Made by a program: the position numbers and the translations under genes | In this document: positions 18,619-27,969 of the stretch, one piece after another | Layout: the number at the start of each line of letters is the position of its first letter | Position numbering within the stretch: the first letter of the stretch is position 1 | Assembly (NCBI RefSeq): GCF_002343915.1 | Contig: NZ_NETK01000001.1 | Coordinates: 3,482,001 to 3,546,000 of the forward strand | DNA from: Nannocystis exedens | GTDB lineage: Bacteria > Myxococcota_A > Polyangia > Nannocystales > Nannocystaceae | DNA length: 64,000 nucleotides | Direction: 5' to 3' | The notes under the pieces: generated by a model | The model's input: only the letters and a program-made list of their open reading frames with translations | What the model was told of the DNA's origin: nothing | The model's database searches: none

Positions 18619-19518
18619 TCAGACCGCGCGTGCCGCCGACGTGGACACCTGCGCCACCGGGAACGCGTGCTCCAGCGCGGCGAGGTCGTCGCTCGAGAGC
18701 GTCAGCGCTCCAGCCGCCGCGCTGTCGATCGCGCTGGTGATCTTGCTCGCCCCCGGGATCGGGATGATCACCGGTGAGCGGGCCAGGAGCCACGCGAGCG
18801 CGATCTGGAACGGGGACACGCCGTGGTCGGCGGCGACGCGGCGGAGCGTCGGATCGTCGGCCACGCGGTGCTTGCCGCGGGAGCCGCCGACCGGGCTGTA
18901 GGCGAGGTAGGCGATCTTCTCCGCCTCGCACAGCGAGATCACCCCGTTGCTGAAGTCGCGGCGGTCGAGCACGCCGCAGCGGTTCTGCACGCTGACGATC
19001 GGCGCCACTTGCTGGGCGCGGCGGATCTGCGCGGCTGTCACGTTGGACAGGCCGATGTGCATGATCTTGCCGGCGCGGCGCAGCTCGGCGAGCGCCCCGA
19101 CGCTGTCTTCGAGCGGGACCACGTCGTCGACCGCGTGCAGCTGATACAGCGTGATCGCCGGGACCTTGAGCGCCTTGAGGCTGGCTTCGCAGGCGGCCTT
19201 GAGGCGGCGGGGGTGGGCGTCGGTGACCCATGCGCCGCCGGGTCGAGTCAGCCCGCCCTTGGTCGCCACCACCACCGACTCCGGGTCTTGCCACTGCTCG
19301 AGCGCCGCCGCGATCAGCTTCTCGTTGTGGCCGATCTCGGCCTGGTCGAGGCAGTACACGTCGGCGGTGTCGATCAGCGTCACGCCGGCGCGCAGCGACG
19401 CGTGGATCACCTTGATCGCCTCCGACTTGGCCGGCCTGCCTTCGAGCGAGAGCGGCATGCCGCCGAGGCCGATGCAGGACACTTGGAGACCGGTGGAGCC
19501 GAGCGGTCGGAGGTTCAT
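18619..19518 (-). CDS. Aldo/keto reductase
   Basis: 299 residues, the usual AKR size. The TIM-barrel start MNLRPLGSTGLQVSCIGLGGMPL fixes the start; an upstream in-frame ATG would add 22 unlikely residues. The catalytic tetrad is present: Asp and Tyr in DTADVYCLDQ, Lys in VVVATKGG and His in LYQLHAVD. NADPH-binding elements IPIPGASK appear near the C-terminus. It reduces carbonyl substrates in the cytoplasm; the natural substrate is unknown. GAGGA stands about 9 nt before the ATG. The next gene on this strand, PAS-STAS, starts 43 nt after its stop. Confidence 0.9.
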   Translation of the reverse strand: MNLRPLGSTGLQVSCIGLGGMPLSLEGRPAKSEAIKVIHASLRAGVTLIDTADVYCLDQAEIGHNEKLIAAALEQWQDPESVVVATKGGLTRPGGAWVTDAHPRRLKAACEASLKALKVPAITLYQLHAVDDVVPLEDSVGALAELRRAGKIMHIGLSNVTAAQIRRAQQVAPIVSVQNRCGVLDRRDFSNGVISLCEAEKIAYLAYSPVGGSRGKHRVADDPTLRRVAADHGVSPFQIALAWLLARSPVIIPIPGASKITSAIDSAAAGALTLSSDDLAALEHAFPVAQVSTSAARAV

Positions 19519-19819
19519 GGGGTGCGTCCTCGCGGGTGCGAACCGACCACTTAGCACAGAACCTAGAACATCGGACACGGGCACTTCTGCCCGCGTCCGT
19601 GGCCACTGCGCGTTCTCGCACGGGCGCGCGCCGCCGCGTGTCCACCGCCGGTGAAACCAGTGAAGCGGACTTCATCTCACCGGGGGTTTCGCGGTCGTCG
19701 ATCGAAGGACGCGCGTCGTGTTGCGAGCGCGTCATCCAGGCGACGCGCGCCCGTGCGCCGCGCGTCGCGTCGCTGCGACACCGCCCCCACGCGCGCGGGC
19801 TCGTGGTATGGCGGACACC

Positions 19820-21694
19820 ATGGTCTGGACAACTCGCAGCTTGCTTACTCTTGGTGTCGCGCTCCCACTCGCCGCCTGCAGCGACGACGGCGGCCGTCTC
19901 GACTCGGCCTCGGCCACGCAGCCGACCGGCAACCCGACGGTCAACCCGTCGACGACCGCGAGCACCACCGACACGCCGACGAGCACCGGCACCTCGACCG
20001 ACGCCGGCACCGTCGGCGACAGCGACAGCACCGGGACCACCGACGGGGTCGACTCGATCACCACCCTGCCGACCTCGACCACCACCACGATCGGCTCGAC
20101 CACCGACGGCCCGGACACCACCTCCACCGGCGAAGGTCCCTGTCCCGAAGACCAGATCGAGTGTGACGGCAACACCGCCAAGGTGTGCGACGGCATGGGC
20201 GGCTTCAAGTCGGAGACCCCGTGCGCGATGGCCTGCGCCGAGCCGCTCGGCTGCGTCGTTTGCGTGCCGGGCTCGACCCAGTGCGTCGGTCAGGTCTCGC
20301 AGGTGTGCCTGCCGGACGGCAGCGGCTGGGAGGACCAGCTCGAGTGCGACCCGGTGCAGGGCCTCGCGTGCGACCCCGGCAGCGGCCAGTGCCTGGGCGC
20401 CTGCGCCGACCTCGGCCTGTCGTACATCGGCTGCGACTACTACCCGACCGCGCTGCAGCAGCTCGACGGCTTCATGGGCAACCCGTACGCCGTCGGCGTC
20501 GCCAACACCACCGCGAGCCCGGCCAGCATCACCGTCACGCGCGGGGCCAACACCGTGGTCATGGACACCGTCCCGGCCAACAGCGTCAAGATCATCCAGC
20601 TGCCGTGGGTCTCCGAGCTCTCGACCGGCACCGGGCCCACCGTCCACGTGGCCGACGGCGCCTACCGCCTGCGCTCGACCCAGCCGGTCACGGTCTATCA
20701 GTTCAACCCGCTCAACGCCGACGTCACCAACGACGCCTCGCTGCTCCTGCCGGTCAACACCTGGACCGGCAACTATCTGGTCGCCTCGTGGCCGTTCTGG
20801 AACGGCTTCGGCTACGGCGGCTTCTACGCCGTCACCGCGCGCTACGACAACACCACCGTCACCCTCAAGGCCCCGAAGGGCGGCACGCCGACCCAGGCCG
20901 GCGGCGGCGTCGACGGCCAGGGCAACGGCGTCGTCGTGCTCAACGAGGGCGACGTCCTTCAGGTCGCCTCGGCCAGCGGCGGCGACGAGACCGGCGCGAT
21001 CGTCACCGCCGACAAGCCGGTGCAGGTGTTCGGCGGCCACGAGTGCACGCAGGTCCCGATCGGCATCACCGCCTGCGATCACCTCGAGGAGTCGATGTTC
21101 CCGATCGAGGCGCTGGCCAAGGAGTACATCGTCGTCCCGCCGTCCCAGGCCGGCGGCAACGCCGAGAAGGCGGTCATCGTCCGCATCATCGCCTCCGAGG
21201 CCAACACCACCCTCACCTTCGACCCCGACCAGCCGGTGGCCAAGGTCCTCGCCAACGCCGGCGACTTCGTCGAGATCCCGACCACCGTCGCCAAGTTCGT
21301 CGTCTCCGCCGACAAGAAGATCCTCGTCGCCGAGTACATGGTCGGCCAGGACGCCGGCTACGGCACCTCCGACCCGGCCATGGTCCTCGCGGTGCCGACG
21401 GCCCAGTTCCGCTCGAACTACCTGATGTACGCCCAGCCCGGCTGGAGCGCCAACTTCGTCGACATCCTCGCGCCCACCGGCGCGAGCGTCCAGGTCGACG
21501 GCGCCGCCGTCGGCAACTTCACCGCCATCGGCGCCACCGGCTTCAGCCTCGCCCACGTCCCGCTCAACAACGGCACCGGCGGCAGCCACAGCGTCACCGC
21601 CGACCAGAAGGTCGGCATCAGCGTGTACGGGGTGCTCAACTACGGCAGCTACTGGTACCCCGGCGGCCTCGACCTCGACGTCATCCCGCAGTGA
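19820..21694 (+). CDS. IgGFc-binding-domain-like surface lipoprotein
   Basis: 624 residues. The signal peptide ends LPLAAC with the lipid Cys at residue 20. A long Thr/Ser/Gly linker (to about 110) is followed by a Cys-rich segment with paired CxxC-like spacing (KVCDGMGGFK, CVVCVPGSTQC). The main body resembles the IgGFc-binding protein N-terminal domain: VANTTASPASITVTRG, VTVYQFNPLN, DASLLLPVNTWTGNYLVASWP and VFGGHECTQVP. The family mediates extracellular binding; the ligand is unknown. ATG 19820 is preferred because it sits just before the signal peptide with GGCGGA upstream; ATG 19808 is possible. Confidence 0.78.
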   Translation: MVWTTRSLLTLGVALPLAACSDDGGRLDSASATQPTGNPTVNPSTTASTTDTPTSTGTSTDAGTVGDSDSTGTTDGVDSITTLPTSTTTTIGSTTDGPDTTSTGEGPCPEDQIECDGNTAKVCDGMGGFKSETPCAMACAEPLGCVVCVPGSTQCVGQVSQVCLPDGSGWEDQLECDPVQGLACDPGSGQCLGACADLGLSYIGCDYYPTALQQLDGFMGNPYAVGVANTTASPASITVTRGANTVVMDTVPANSVKIIQLPWVSELSTGTGPTVHVADGAYRLRSTQPVTVYQFNPLNADVTNDASLLLPVNTWTGNYLVASWPFWNGFGYGGFYAVTARYDNTTVTLKAPKGGTPTQAGGGVDGQGNGVVVLNEGDVLQVASASGGDETGAIVTADKPVQVFGGHECTQVPIGITACDHLEESMFPIEALAKEYIVVPPSQAGGNAEKAVIVRIIASEANTTLTFDPDQPVAKVLANAGDFVEIPTTVAKFVVSADKKILVAEYMVGQDAGYGTSDPAMVLAVPTAQFRSNYLMYAQPGWSANFVDILAPTGASVQVDGAAVGNFTAIGATGFSLAHVPLNNGTGGSHSVTADQKVGISVYGVLNYGSYWYPGGLDLDVIPQ

Positions 21695-21700
21695 CCGGAT

Positions 21701-21740
21701 GTCGCATGGGACATGTCGCCATCGACATGTCCCATGCGAC
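21701..21740. repeat. Perfect 40-bp palindrome of the CATG family (likely bidirectional terminator)
   Basis: The arms 21701-21718 and 21723-21740 are exact inverted repeats of 18 bp around a 4-nt loop, giving a very stable hairpin. CATG occurs at 21705, 21712, 21726 and 21733, so the element sits on the 7/14-bp lattice of the dispersed repeats. It lies between two convergent genes: 7 bp after the stop of the IgGFc-like gene and directly against the stop of the next. There is no T-tract. Confidence 0.85.
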
Positions 21741-22160
21741 TCACACCCCGCGCCGCTCGAGCGCTTGGAACAGATCCGCGAGGAACTGCACCTCGTCGGT
21801 GGTCGCGTGCAGGTCGCGGCCGAGCGTCAGCGCGGCCACCGAGATCAGCATCGCCACCACCTTCGAGCGGACCAGGTACTCGACGTGGTCGAACGCGTCG
21901 TTGCGCTGCTTGCCCCACCGCTTGAGCTCGTCGCGCGCGGCCGGCTCGTAGCCGGTCATCTCGGCCCACTCGTGGAACACCGTCAGGCGGCCGAGGCTCA
22001 TCTCGCGCTCGGCCCGGCCGGTGTAGAATTGCAGCGCCGCGAGCGTCGCCTGGCCCTTGAGCCTGGTGATGAGGAACCGCTCGGCCGGGCGCCACAGCAG
22101 CAGCTCGGTGCCGTCTACCTGATAGACGTCCGCGTCTGCATCGTTCCAGGCGAAGGCCAC
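21741..22160 (-). CDS. Conserved-looking hypothetical protein (STAS/SpoIIAA-like)
   Basis: 139 residues with a GTG start. No signal peptide or membrane helix is seen. The middle, TVFHEWAEMTGYEPAARDEL, and the C-terminal helix RSKVVAMLISVAALTLG resemble STAS-like or SpoIIAA-like proteins common in myxobacteria, but the match is only by pattern. GCGGAG sits directly against the start codon, closer than normal, so the true start may differ. The stop codon abuts the 40-bp palindrome. Function unknown. Confidence 0.6.
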   Translation of the reverse strand: MAFAWNDADADVYQVDGTELLLWRPAERFLITRLKGQATLAALQFYTGRAEREMSLGRLTVFHEWAEMTGYEPAARDELKRWGKQRNDAFDHVEYLVRSKVVAMLISVAALTLGRDLHATTDEVQFLADLFQALERRGV

Positions 22161-22206
22161 CTCCGCAGATGTGCCCGAAACCCCTGGCGGTGGGAAGTGC
22201 GCAAAC

Positions 22207-22230
22207 GGCGGGCGAACATTATCGCCCGCC
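22207..22230. terminator. 9-bp hairpin after the PDZ-protein gene
   Basis: GGCGGGCGA (22207-22215) and TCGCCCGCC (22222-22230) form a perfect 9-bp stem around ACATTA. On the minus strand it lies 22 nt after the stop of the carboxypeptidase-regulatory/PDZ gene and is followed by GTTTGC, so it may end that transcript. The loop also reads GATAAT on the minus strand and could serve as a -10 box for the gene at 21741-22160. Confidence 0.45.
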
Positions 22231-22251
22231 GCGTCGGGCCGCGGCGCGCGT

Positions 22252-25227
22252 TCACGGCGGCGCCGCGGCGGTGAGCTCCACCGTCACCCCGCGGGCCAGC
22301 CCGAGGCGCAGCGTCGTGCCGACCGGCACGCGCGTCAGCTGCTCGTACAGGTAGCGCCGTTCGCCGGTCACGTCCTCGCCGTCGACGCTGACGATCACGT
22401 CGCCCGCTTGCAGGCCGGCCGCCGCCGCCGGCGAACCGGGCCGCACCAGCGCGACCTCGAACTTGCGCTGCGCCGGGTCGGCCGCCGGCGCCCCGAGCTT
22501 GATCGCGTAGCCGAGGTCCCCGCTCGCCTCGCCGGCCTTGAGCCGCTGCTTGGCGACCCGGATCGGCGGCAGCTCGACCTCGGGTCCCCCGGCGATCGTG
22601 GTCGTCATCGCCGTCTGGCTGTACTCCACCGCCGCGTTGCGCGGCGCCGCGATCAGCACCGTCACCAGCCCGACCGGCGCCCCCTCGACCTCGAAGCGAC
22701 CCTGGGCGTCGGTGCGCGGCGCGTCGCTGTCGCCGAACGAGTACCCGCGGCCCTGGCTGACCCGCACCGCCGCGCCGACCACCGGCGCCCCCTCGAGATC
22801 GACCACCGTCCCGCGCAGCTTGACCTTCGCCGCCAGCTCGATCTGCAGCCCGGCCCGCTCCTCACCTGACCCGAGAGACACCTCGGTGTCCTGCGTGCCC
22901 TCCGGCGCGCTGATCGACAGCTTGTAGTTGCCCGGCGGCAGCTCGCCGAAGCTCCACGCGCCACCTGTCCGAAAGAACCGGTCGGTGCGCTGGTAGCCGG
23001 TGGTCGGGTCGCTCAGCGTCGCCGAGAACTCCTGCGGCGTGCCGCCGCCCTTGACCGCCACCGTCCCGGCGAGCCGGCCCGTCGGCGCGATCGTCAGCGT
23101 CACCTCGGCGCCGAGCGCCACGTGCTCGACGGTCGTCTCTCCGCCGCCGCGGCGGAACGCGCGGACCGTGTACTTGCCGGGGAACAGCTCCTCGATGGCG
23201 AAGCGGCCCTCGGGGTCGGTCAGGTGCGGCCGGTCGTTCAGCGCGAAGAACCGCGGCAGCGCCCCGCCGGGCCCCCGCGCGCTCTCCGACTCGCGCGTCG
23301 CCTCGACGAACGCGTCGCCGACCGGCCCGCCGCCCTCGTCGCGCACGACCCCGACGATCTTCCCGTTGCCGGTCTCGACCACCAGCTCGACCGTCGCCAC
23401 CGCGTCGGCCTCGACCGTCAGCTTCACCCCCTGCACGTCGTCGTCGCCGGTCCCGGGCGCGCGCAGCTTGACCCCGTCGCGCGTGGCCGACACCCGGTAC
23501 TCGCCGGCCGCCGCCTCCGGCACGTGGAACGAGCCGTCGTCGCCCGTCATCGCCGACGCGCGCCGCCCCGCCGCCTGCAGCGACACCTGCGCCCGCGCCA
23601 CCGGGTTGCCGTGGACGTCGCGGAGCTTGCCGCGGACCTGCCCTGACGCCGGCAGCGCGACACGGATGTCCTCGAGGTCCTGTCCTTCGGATAAGGTCAC
23701 TTCCAGCGGCTTGTCCGGGGTCGACCGGTTGTTGCCCTTGGCGAACGCGCGCAGCTCGTACTTGCCGGGCAAGAGCCCCGCGAGTTCGAAGCGCCCGCGC
23801 CCGTCGGAGTCGACGTACGCCGAGCCGCTCGCGCGCGGGGCCGTCTCCCCGGCCTCGACCTTGACCCGCGCCATCAGGCTGATCCCCGCCGCCGGCTCGC
23901 CCTTGGCCGTCGTCACGGTGCCGCGGATCGCCCGCCCCGGCGCCACGTCCCACCGCAGGTCCTCGATCGGCTCGTCGGCGACCACCACCGGCGGGTACTT
24001 CGCGGCCGACACGAACCGCTCGCAGCGCACCGTCACCTCGTAGGTGCCCGGCAGGAGGCCCGGGATGCGCACCCGCCCGTCGGCCTCGATCTCCGCCGCG
24101 AAGTCGCGCTCGCCCCCGCCGCGCAGGCTCACCTGTCCCTGCGGACAGGACGCGCCGCCCGGCGTCACCACCACCGCGCCGGCCACCGTGGTCGCCGGGT
24201 GGGCCTCGATCACGATCGCCGCCGACGTCTCGCCGAGCCCGAGCACCACCTGCTCCGCCGCCATGCCGAACGCGTCGTCGGCCGTCACGCTCGGCTTGTA
24301 CGCGCCGGGCGACAATTGAGCGAGGCGGAAGTTGCCGCCGGCGTCGGTGATCGATACCCCGCCGCCGCCGCCGAAGAACGTATCGCCGCGCTCCGCCGTG
24401 ACCTTCGCGCCCTCGACCGGCGAGCCGTCGCTCGCGCGCACCACCTTGCCGACCAGCACCGACTCGGGCGTCAGATACAGCTCGAACCGGTGCCCCGGCG
24501 CCGCCCCGCGCTCGCTGCCAGGCGCGTAGCCGTCGGCGCGCGCGAACACCTGCGGCTGCCCCGGCGCCACCCACAGCGAGAACGTCCCCTCCGCGCCCGA
24601 GGTGGCGAACGCCATGCCCGTGCCCGCGAACGTCCCGCCCGCGCTGACGATCGCACCCTCGACCGCCCCGCCGCTCAGGTCCTTGACGACGCCCTGAACC
24701 TCCACGCCCCCGCCGCGCAGCGTGATGTCGATGCCCAGCACCTCGCCGCCCGGCTGGAGGCTGACCATGTCGAGGTTCGCCGGTCGGTCGCCGCGGGTGT
24801 AGAAGGCCGGCACGTGCCCCGGCGCCGACGCGCTCACCGAGTGCCGCACCGCCCACAGCCCCTCGATCCGGTAGTGCCCGTCGCGCTCGCTGGCGACGCA
24901 CGGCGGCGTGAAGGTGTCGCGCGCGTCGAGCAGCCCGGACGCCGCGATCGCACACACCTGCGCGCCCGCGATCGGCTGGCCCTTGTCGTCGCGCACGGTC
25001 CCGGCGATCGCGGCCTTCGCCAGCGTCCGCGGGTCGATCACCACCGCCGGCGTGGTCGGCACCGCGGCGACGGGCGCGACGGTGGGCGGCACCGCCGGCT
25101 CGTCCGCCAGCGCCTCTTCCTGTCCTTTCAGACATGTCGCCCAGGCCAGACCGGCGACCCCGAGCCCGATCGGCAGAAACCACAAGATCCGCGACCGACC
25201 CTCGCTCCTGCCGTTCCGATTGGTCAT
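22252..25227 (-). CDS. Membrane-anchored protein with carboxypeptidase-regulatory-like repeats and a C-terminal PDZ domain
   Basis: 991 residues. A basic N-terminus and one hydrophobic segment (ILWFLPIGLGVAGLAWATCL, about 14-33) suggest an uncleaved anchor or lipoprotein-type signal. About ten CarboxypepD_reg-like beta-sandwich repeats follow, each with GxVxDxxGxPVxGAxV (for example GTVRDDKGQPIAGAQV, GKLRDVHGNPVARAQV, GTVVDLEGAPVVGAAVRV). The last 85 residues are a PDZ domain (LVRPGSPAAAAGLQAGDVIVSVDGEDV). Such proteins are envelope scaffolds or adhesins. The start at 25227 has AGGAGG 4 nt upstream. Partial CATG-type repeat units occur inside the gene near 23680 and 25130. Confidence 0.82.
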   Translation of the reverse strand: MTNRNGRSEGRSRILWFLPIGLGVAGLAWATCLKGQEEALADEPAVPPTVAPVAAVPTTPAVVIDPRTLAKAAIAGTVRDDKGQPIAGAQVCAIAASGLLDARDTFTPPCVASERDGHYRIEGLWAVRHSVSASAPGHVPAFYTRGDRPANLDMVSLQPGGEVLGIDITLRGGGVEVQGVVKDLSGGAVEGAIVSAGGTFAGTGMAFATSGAEGTFSLWVAPGQPQVFARADGYAPGSERGAAPGHRFELYLTPESVLVGKVVRASDGSPVEGAKVTAERGDTFFGGGGGVSITDAGGNFRLAQLSPGAYKPSVTADDAFGMAAEQVVLGLGETSAAIVIEAHPATTVAGAVVVTPGGASCPQGQVSLRGGGERDFAAEIEADGRVRIPGLLPGTYEVTVRCERFVSAAKYPPVVVADEPIEDLRWDVAPGRAIRGTVTTAKGEPAAGISLMARVKVEAGETAPRASGSAYVDSDGRGRFELAGLLPGKYELRAFAKGNNRSTPDKPLEVTLSEGQDLEDIRVALPASGQVRGKLRDVHGNPVARAQVSLQAAGRRASAMTGDDGSFHVPEAAAGEYRVSATRDGVKLRAPGTGDDDVQGVKLTVEADAVATVELVVETGNGKIVGVVRDEGGGPVGDAFVEATRESESARGPGGALPRFFALNDRPHLTDPEGRFAIEELFPGKYTVRAFRRGGGETTVEHVALGAEVTLTIAPTGRLAGTVAVKGGGTPQEFSATLSDPTTGYQRTDRFFRTGGAWSFGELPPGNYKLSISAPEGTQDTEVSLGSGEERAGLQIELAAKVKLRGTVVDLEGAPVVGAAVRVSQGRGYSFGDSDAPRTDAQGRFEVEGAPVGLVTVLIAAPRNAAVEYSQTAMTTTIAGGPEVELPPIRVAKQRLKAGEASGDLGYAIKLGAPAADPAQRKFEVALVRPGSPAAAAGLQAGDVIVSVDGEDVTGERRYLYEQLTRVPVGTTLRLGLARGVTVELTAAAPP

Positions 25228-25859
25228 GCGCCTCCTGTCTAGGCCCTCGGGCCGGCGACCGTCAAGGCGGCTCGACGCCCGCCCCGGCAGCGGGCATCGC
25301 TGGCCGGATGGCCTCGTCGCGATCGCCGTCGCGGCGCTGCTCGGCCTCGGCGGCGCGCCGTGGTGGAGCGACACGCCGCCGCGAGTCGCCCATCCTCGCG
25401 GATCAGGTCCCGCCCGCGTCGCTGCAGGCGCACTGCGACGAGGCCGTCGCCCGCCGCGGCTCGTGCCGCGGACCGACCGCGGCCCGAGCGGCTCCACCCG
25501 CCCGCCCCGGCCGAGCGCGCGCGTCGCTTCGTCGGCGCCATGGGGGCCGCGAGGCCGTCGCCGCCGACCCGCGCTGGGCCGTCGAGCGATACTCCCTGCT
25601 CTCCGATGCTGTCCCAGAGAACATGTCTTCGGGGACACCTCTGTCCCGCGTCCCCACCGTCACCACCAAGAGGCGCCGCCTCGCCACCGCCGCGAGAGAG
25701 CGCACGCTCACCGGCGACGCGCTGGCGTTCCACCATCATCTGTCCCAAAGGACAGAACGGAGATCGGCCGGGCCCCCGATCGCGCCTCGCCCATGCGCGC
25801 GGCCGACCACCGCGGTCGCCCGGCCAGGGCGGGCCGAGATCCCGCACCGACCTGGGCCT
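25228..25859. other. Gene-poor region with possible decayed coding sequence
   Basis: About 630 bp without an intact gene. Short plus-strand fragments with biased codons appear in different frames, such as LVAIAVAALLGLGGAPWW near 25320, AERARRFVGAM near 25520 and AADPRWAVERYSLLSDAV near 25560. This pattern suggests a broken secreted-protein gene. CATG-family units in phase lie at 25608, 25622 and 25636. No RNA gene is seen. Confidence 0.35.
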
Positions 25860-25997
25860 TCATCGCACCTCGACAGCGGCCGCGGCCGCGTCGGGAGCGA
25901 CCAGCGAGGAGAGGGCGGCAAGCGAGCCGCCGACGAGCAAAACCCCGAGCAGATAGAGGGCGCTGGGACCACGAGGACGATAGCGGGGGCGAGTCAT
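25860..25997 (-). CDS. Small single-span membrane protein
   Basis: 45 residues. A basic N-terminus (MTRPRYRPRGPS) is followed by one hydrophobic helix, ALYLLGVLLVGGSLAALSSL, and a short tail. The layout is that of a small inner-membrane protein with its N-terminus inside. It is divergent from the ABC exporter genes, and its ATG lies in TCATGA, overlapping a possible ATG of the permease. Codons are G/C-ending. No family is recognised, and it could be a shadow, but the basic-then-hydrophobic layout is convincing. Confidence 0.5.
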   Translation of the reverse strand: MTRPRYRPRGPSALYLLGVLLVGGSLAALSSLVAPDAAAAAVEVR

Positions 25998-26069
25998 GAT
26001 CGGGTCAACGACGCGCCTCGCCCCGCGGTCTGCGGCGCTGCCATACTTCTCGCGGCCGGCGACCTCGGG

Positions 26070-26075
26070 TACGCT
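26070..26075 (+). promoter_or_regulatory. -10 box before the ABC permease
   Basis: TACGCT ends 10 nt before the GTG at 26086, which supports that start and a near-leaderless transcript. Confidence 0.35.
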
Positions 26076-26085
26076 GGGCCTCGGC

Positions 26086-26993
26086 GTGGCCACCTCCTCC
26101 ACTTTCTTGCGCGACGCCTGGTTGATCGCCGGCTTCGACCTCCGCGAATCGATTCGGACCCGCCGCGCCCTCGTCCTCGCGCTCCTCTATCTGCTCGTCG
26201 CCTCGATCACGAGCTACGTCTACGTCGAGGTCGTCCGGCTCGCCCAGCAGGCGACCTCCGAGGTCATCGGCGGCATGGCCGACACCGGTGACAAGGTCGC
26301 CGCGGCGGCCGCCGCCGGGGCCGCGCAGAGCGCCGGCTACACCGGTCTCCTCTACGTCATCGCCGGCGGCGATCCGCAGATCGCCGGTCACCTGGCGACC
26401 TACCCGCCGATGGTGCTCGTGTTCGCGTGGTTCTCGCTCGGCGCCTTGCCGTGGCTGATCGCGCTCACCAGCTACGACCTCGTCGCCGGCGACCTCCACC
26501 TGCGCACCGTCCGGTTCGTCGCCCTGCGGACCAGCCGCGGCGCGTTCGTCCTCGGCAAGCTGCTGTCGCAGGTGCTGCTGGTCGCGTTGATCGCCGGCCT
26601 CGGCATGATCCCCGTGCTCGCGATCGGCGGCGCCTACCTGCCGCGCTTCGACGTCCTCGACACCTTCCTCGCCCTCCTGCGCGCCTGGCCGATCCTGGCC
26701 CTGTTCGCGTTCGCGGTGCTCGGCCCGGTCGCCTGCGCCTCGCAGCTGGTGCGCGGGCCCGGGGCCGCGCGCGCCCTGGCGATCGTCTTCCTGTTCGCGC
26801 TGTGGGTCCTCGGGATCTGGGCGGTGTTCGCCCCCGACCCCCTGTCGCTGCTGCGATGGTTGACCCCGTTCGCCTACAAGACGCAGTTCTTCCACCCTGA
26901 CCTTTTGCACAGGTTGATGAACGCCGCCGGCTGCGCCGCCCTGTGCGCCGGCTACAGCTGGATCGGCTTTCAGGTGTTCCGTCGGAGGGACCT

Positions 26994-26997
<4 letters not shown>
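26086..26997 (+). CDS. ABC-2-type transporter permease
   Basis: 303 residues from the GTG at 26086; an ATG at 25996 would add 30 residues of poor composition. Six hydrophobic segments are seen, starting with ALVLALLYLLVASITSYVYVEVV and ending with ALCAGYSWIGFQVF. The N-terminal motif WLIAGFDLRESIRTRRAL and the central VRFVALRTSRGAFVLGKLLSQVLL are typical of ABC-2 exporter membrane subunits. It overlaps the ATPase gene by 4 nt, so the pair makes a simple two-gene exporter. The substrate is unknown. Confidence 0.82.
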
Positions 26998-27917
<920 letters not shown>

Positions 27918-27969
27918 GCTGTGACGCCATCCACGGTCCTCGGCGCCGAGACGGCGCTAAGGAATCGGC

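Noticed and set aside
18590..21589. Long minus-strand open frame over the aldo/keto reductase and the IgGFc-like gene
   Set aside because: It is out of frame with the real reductase and antisense to the lipoprotein; composition is Arg/Gly/Val noise.
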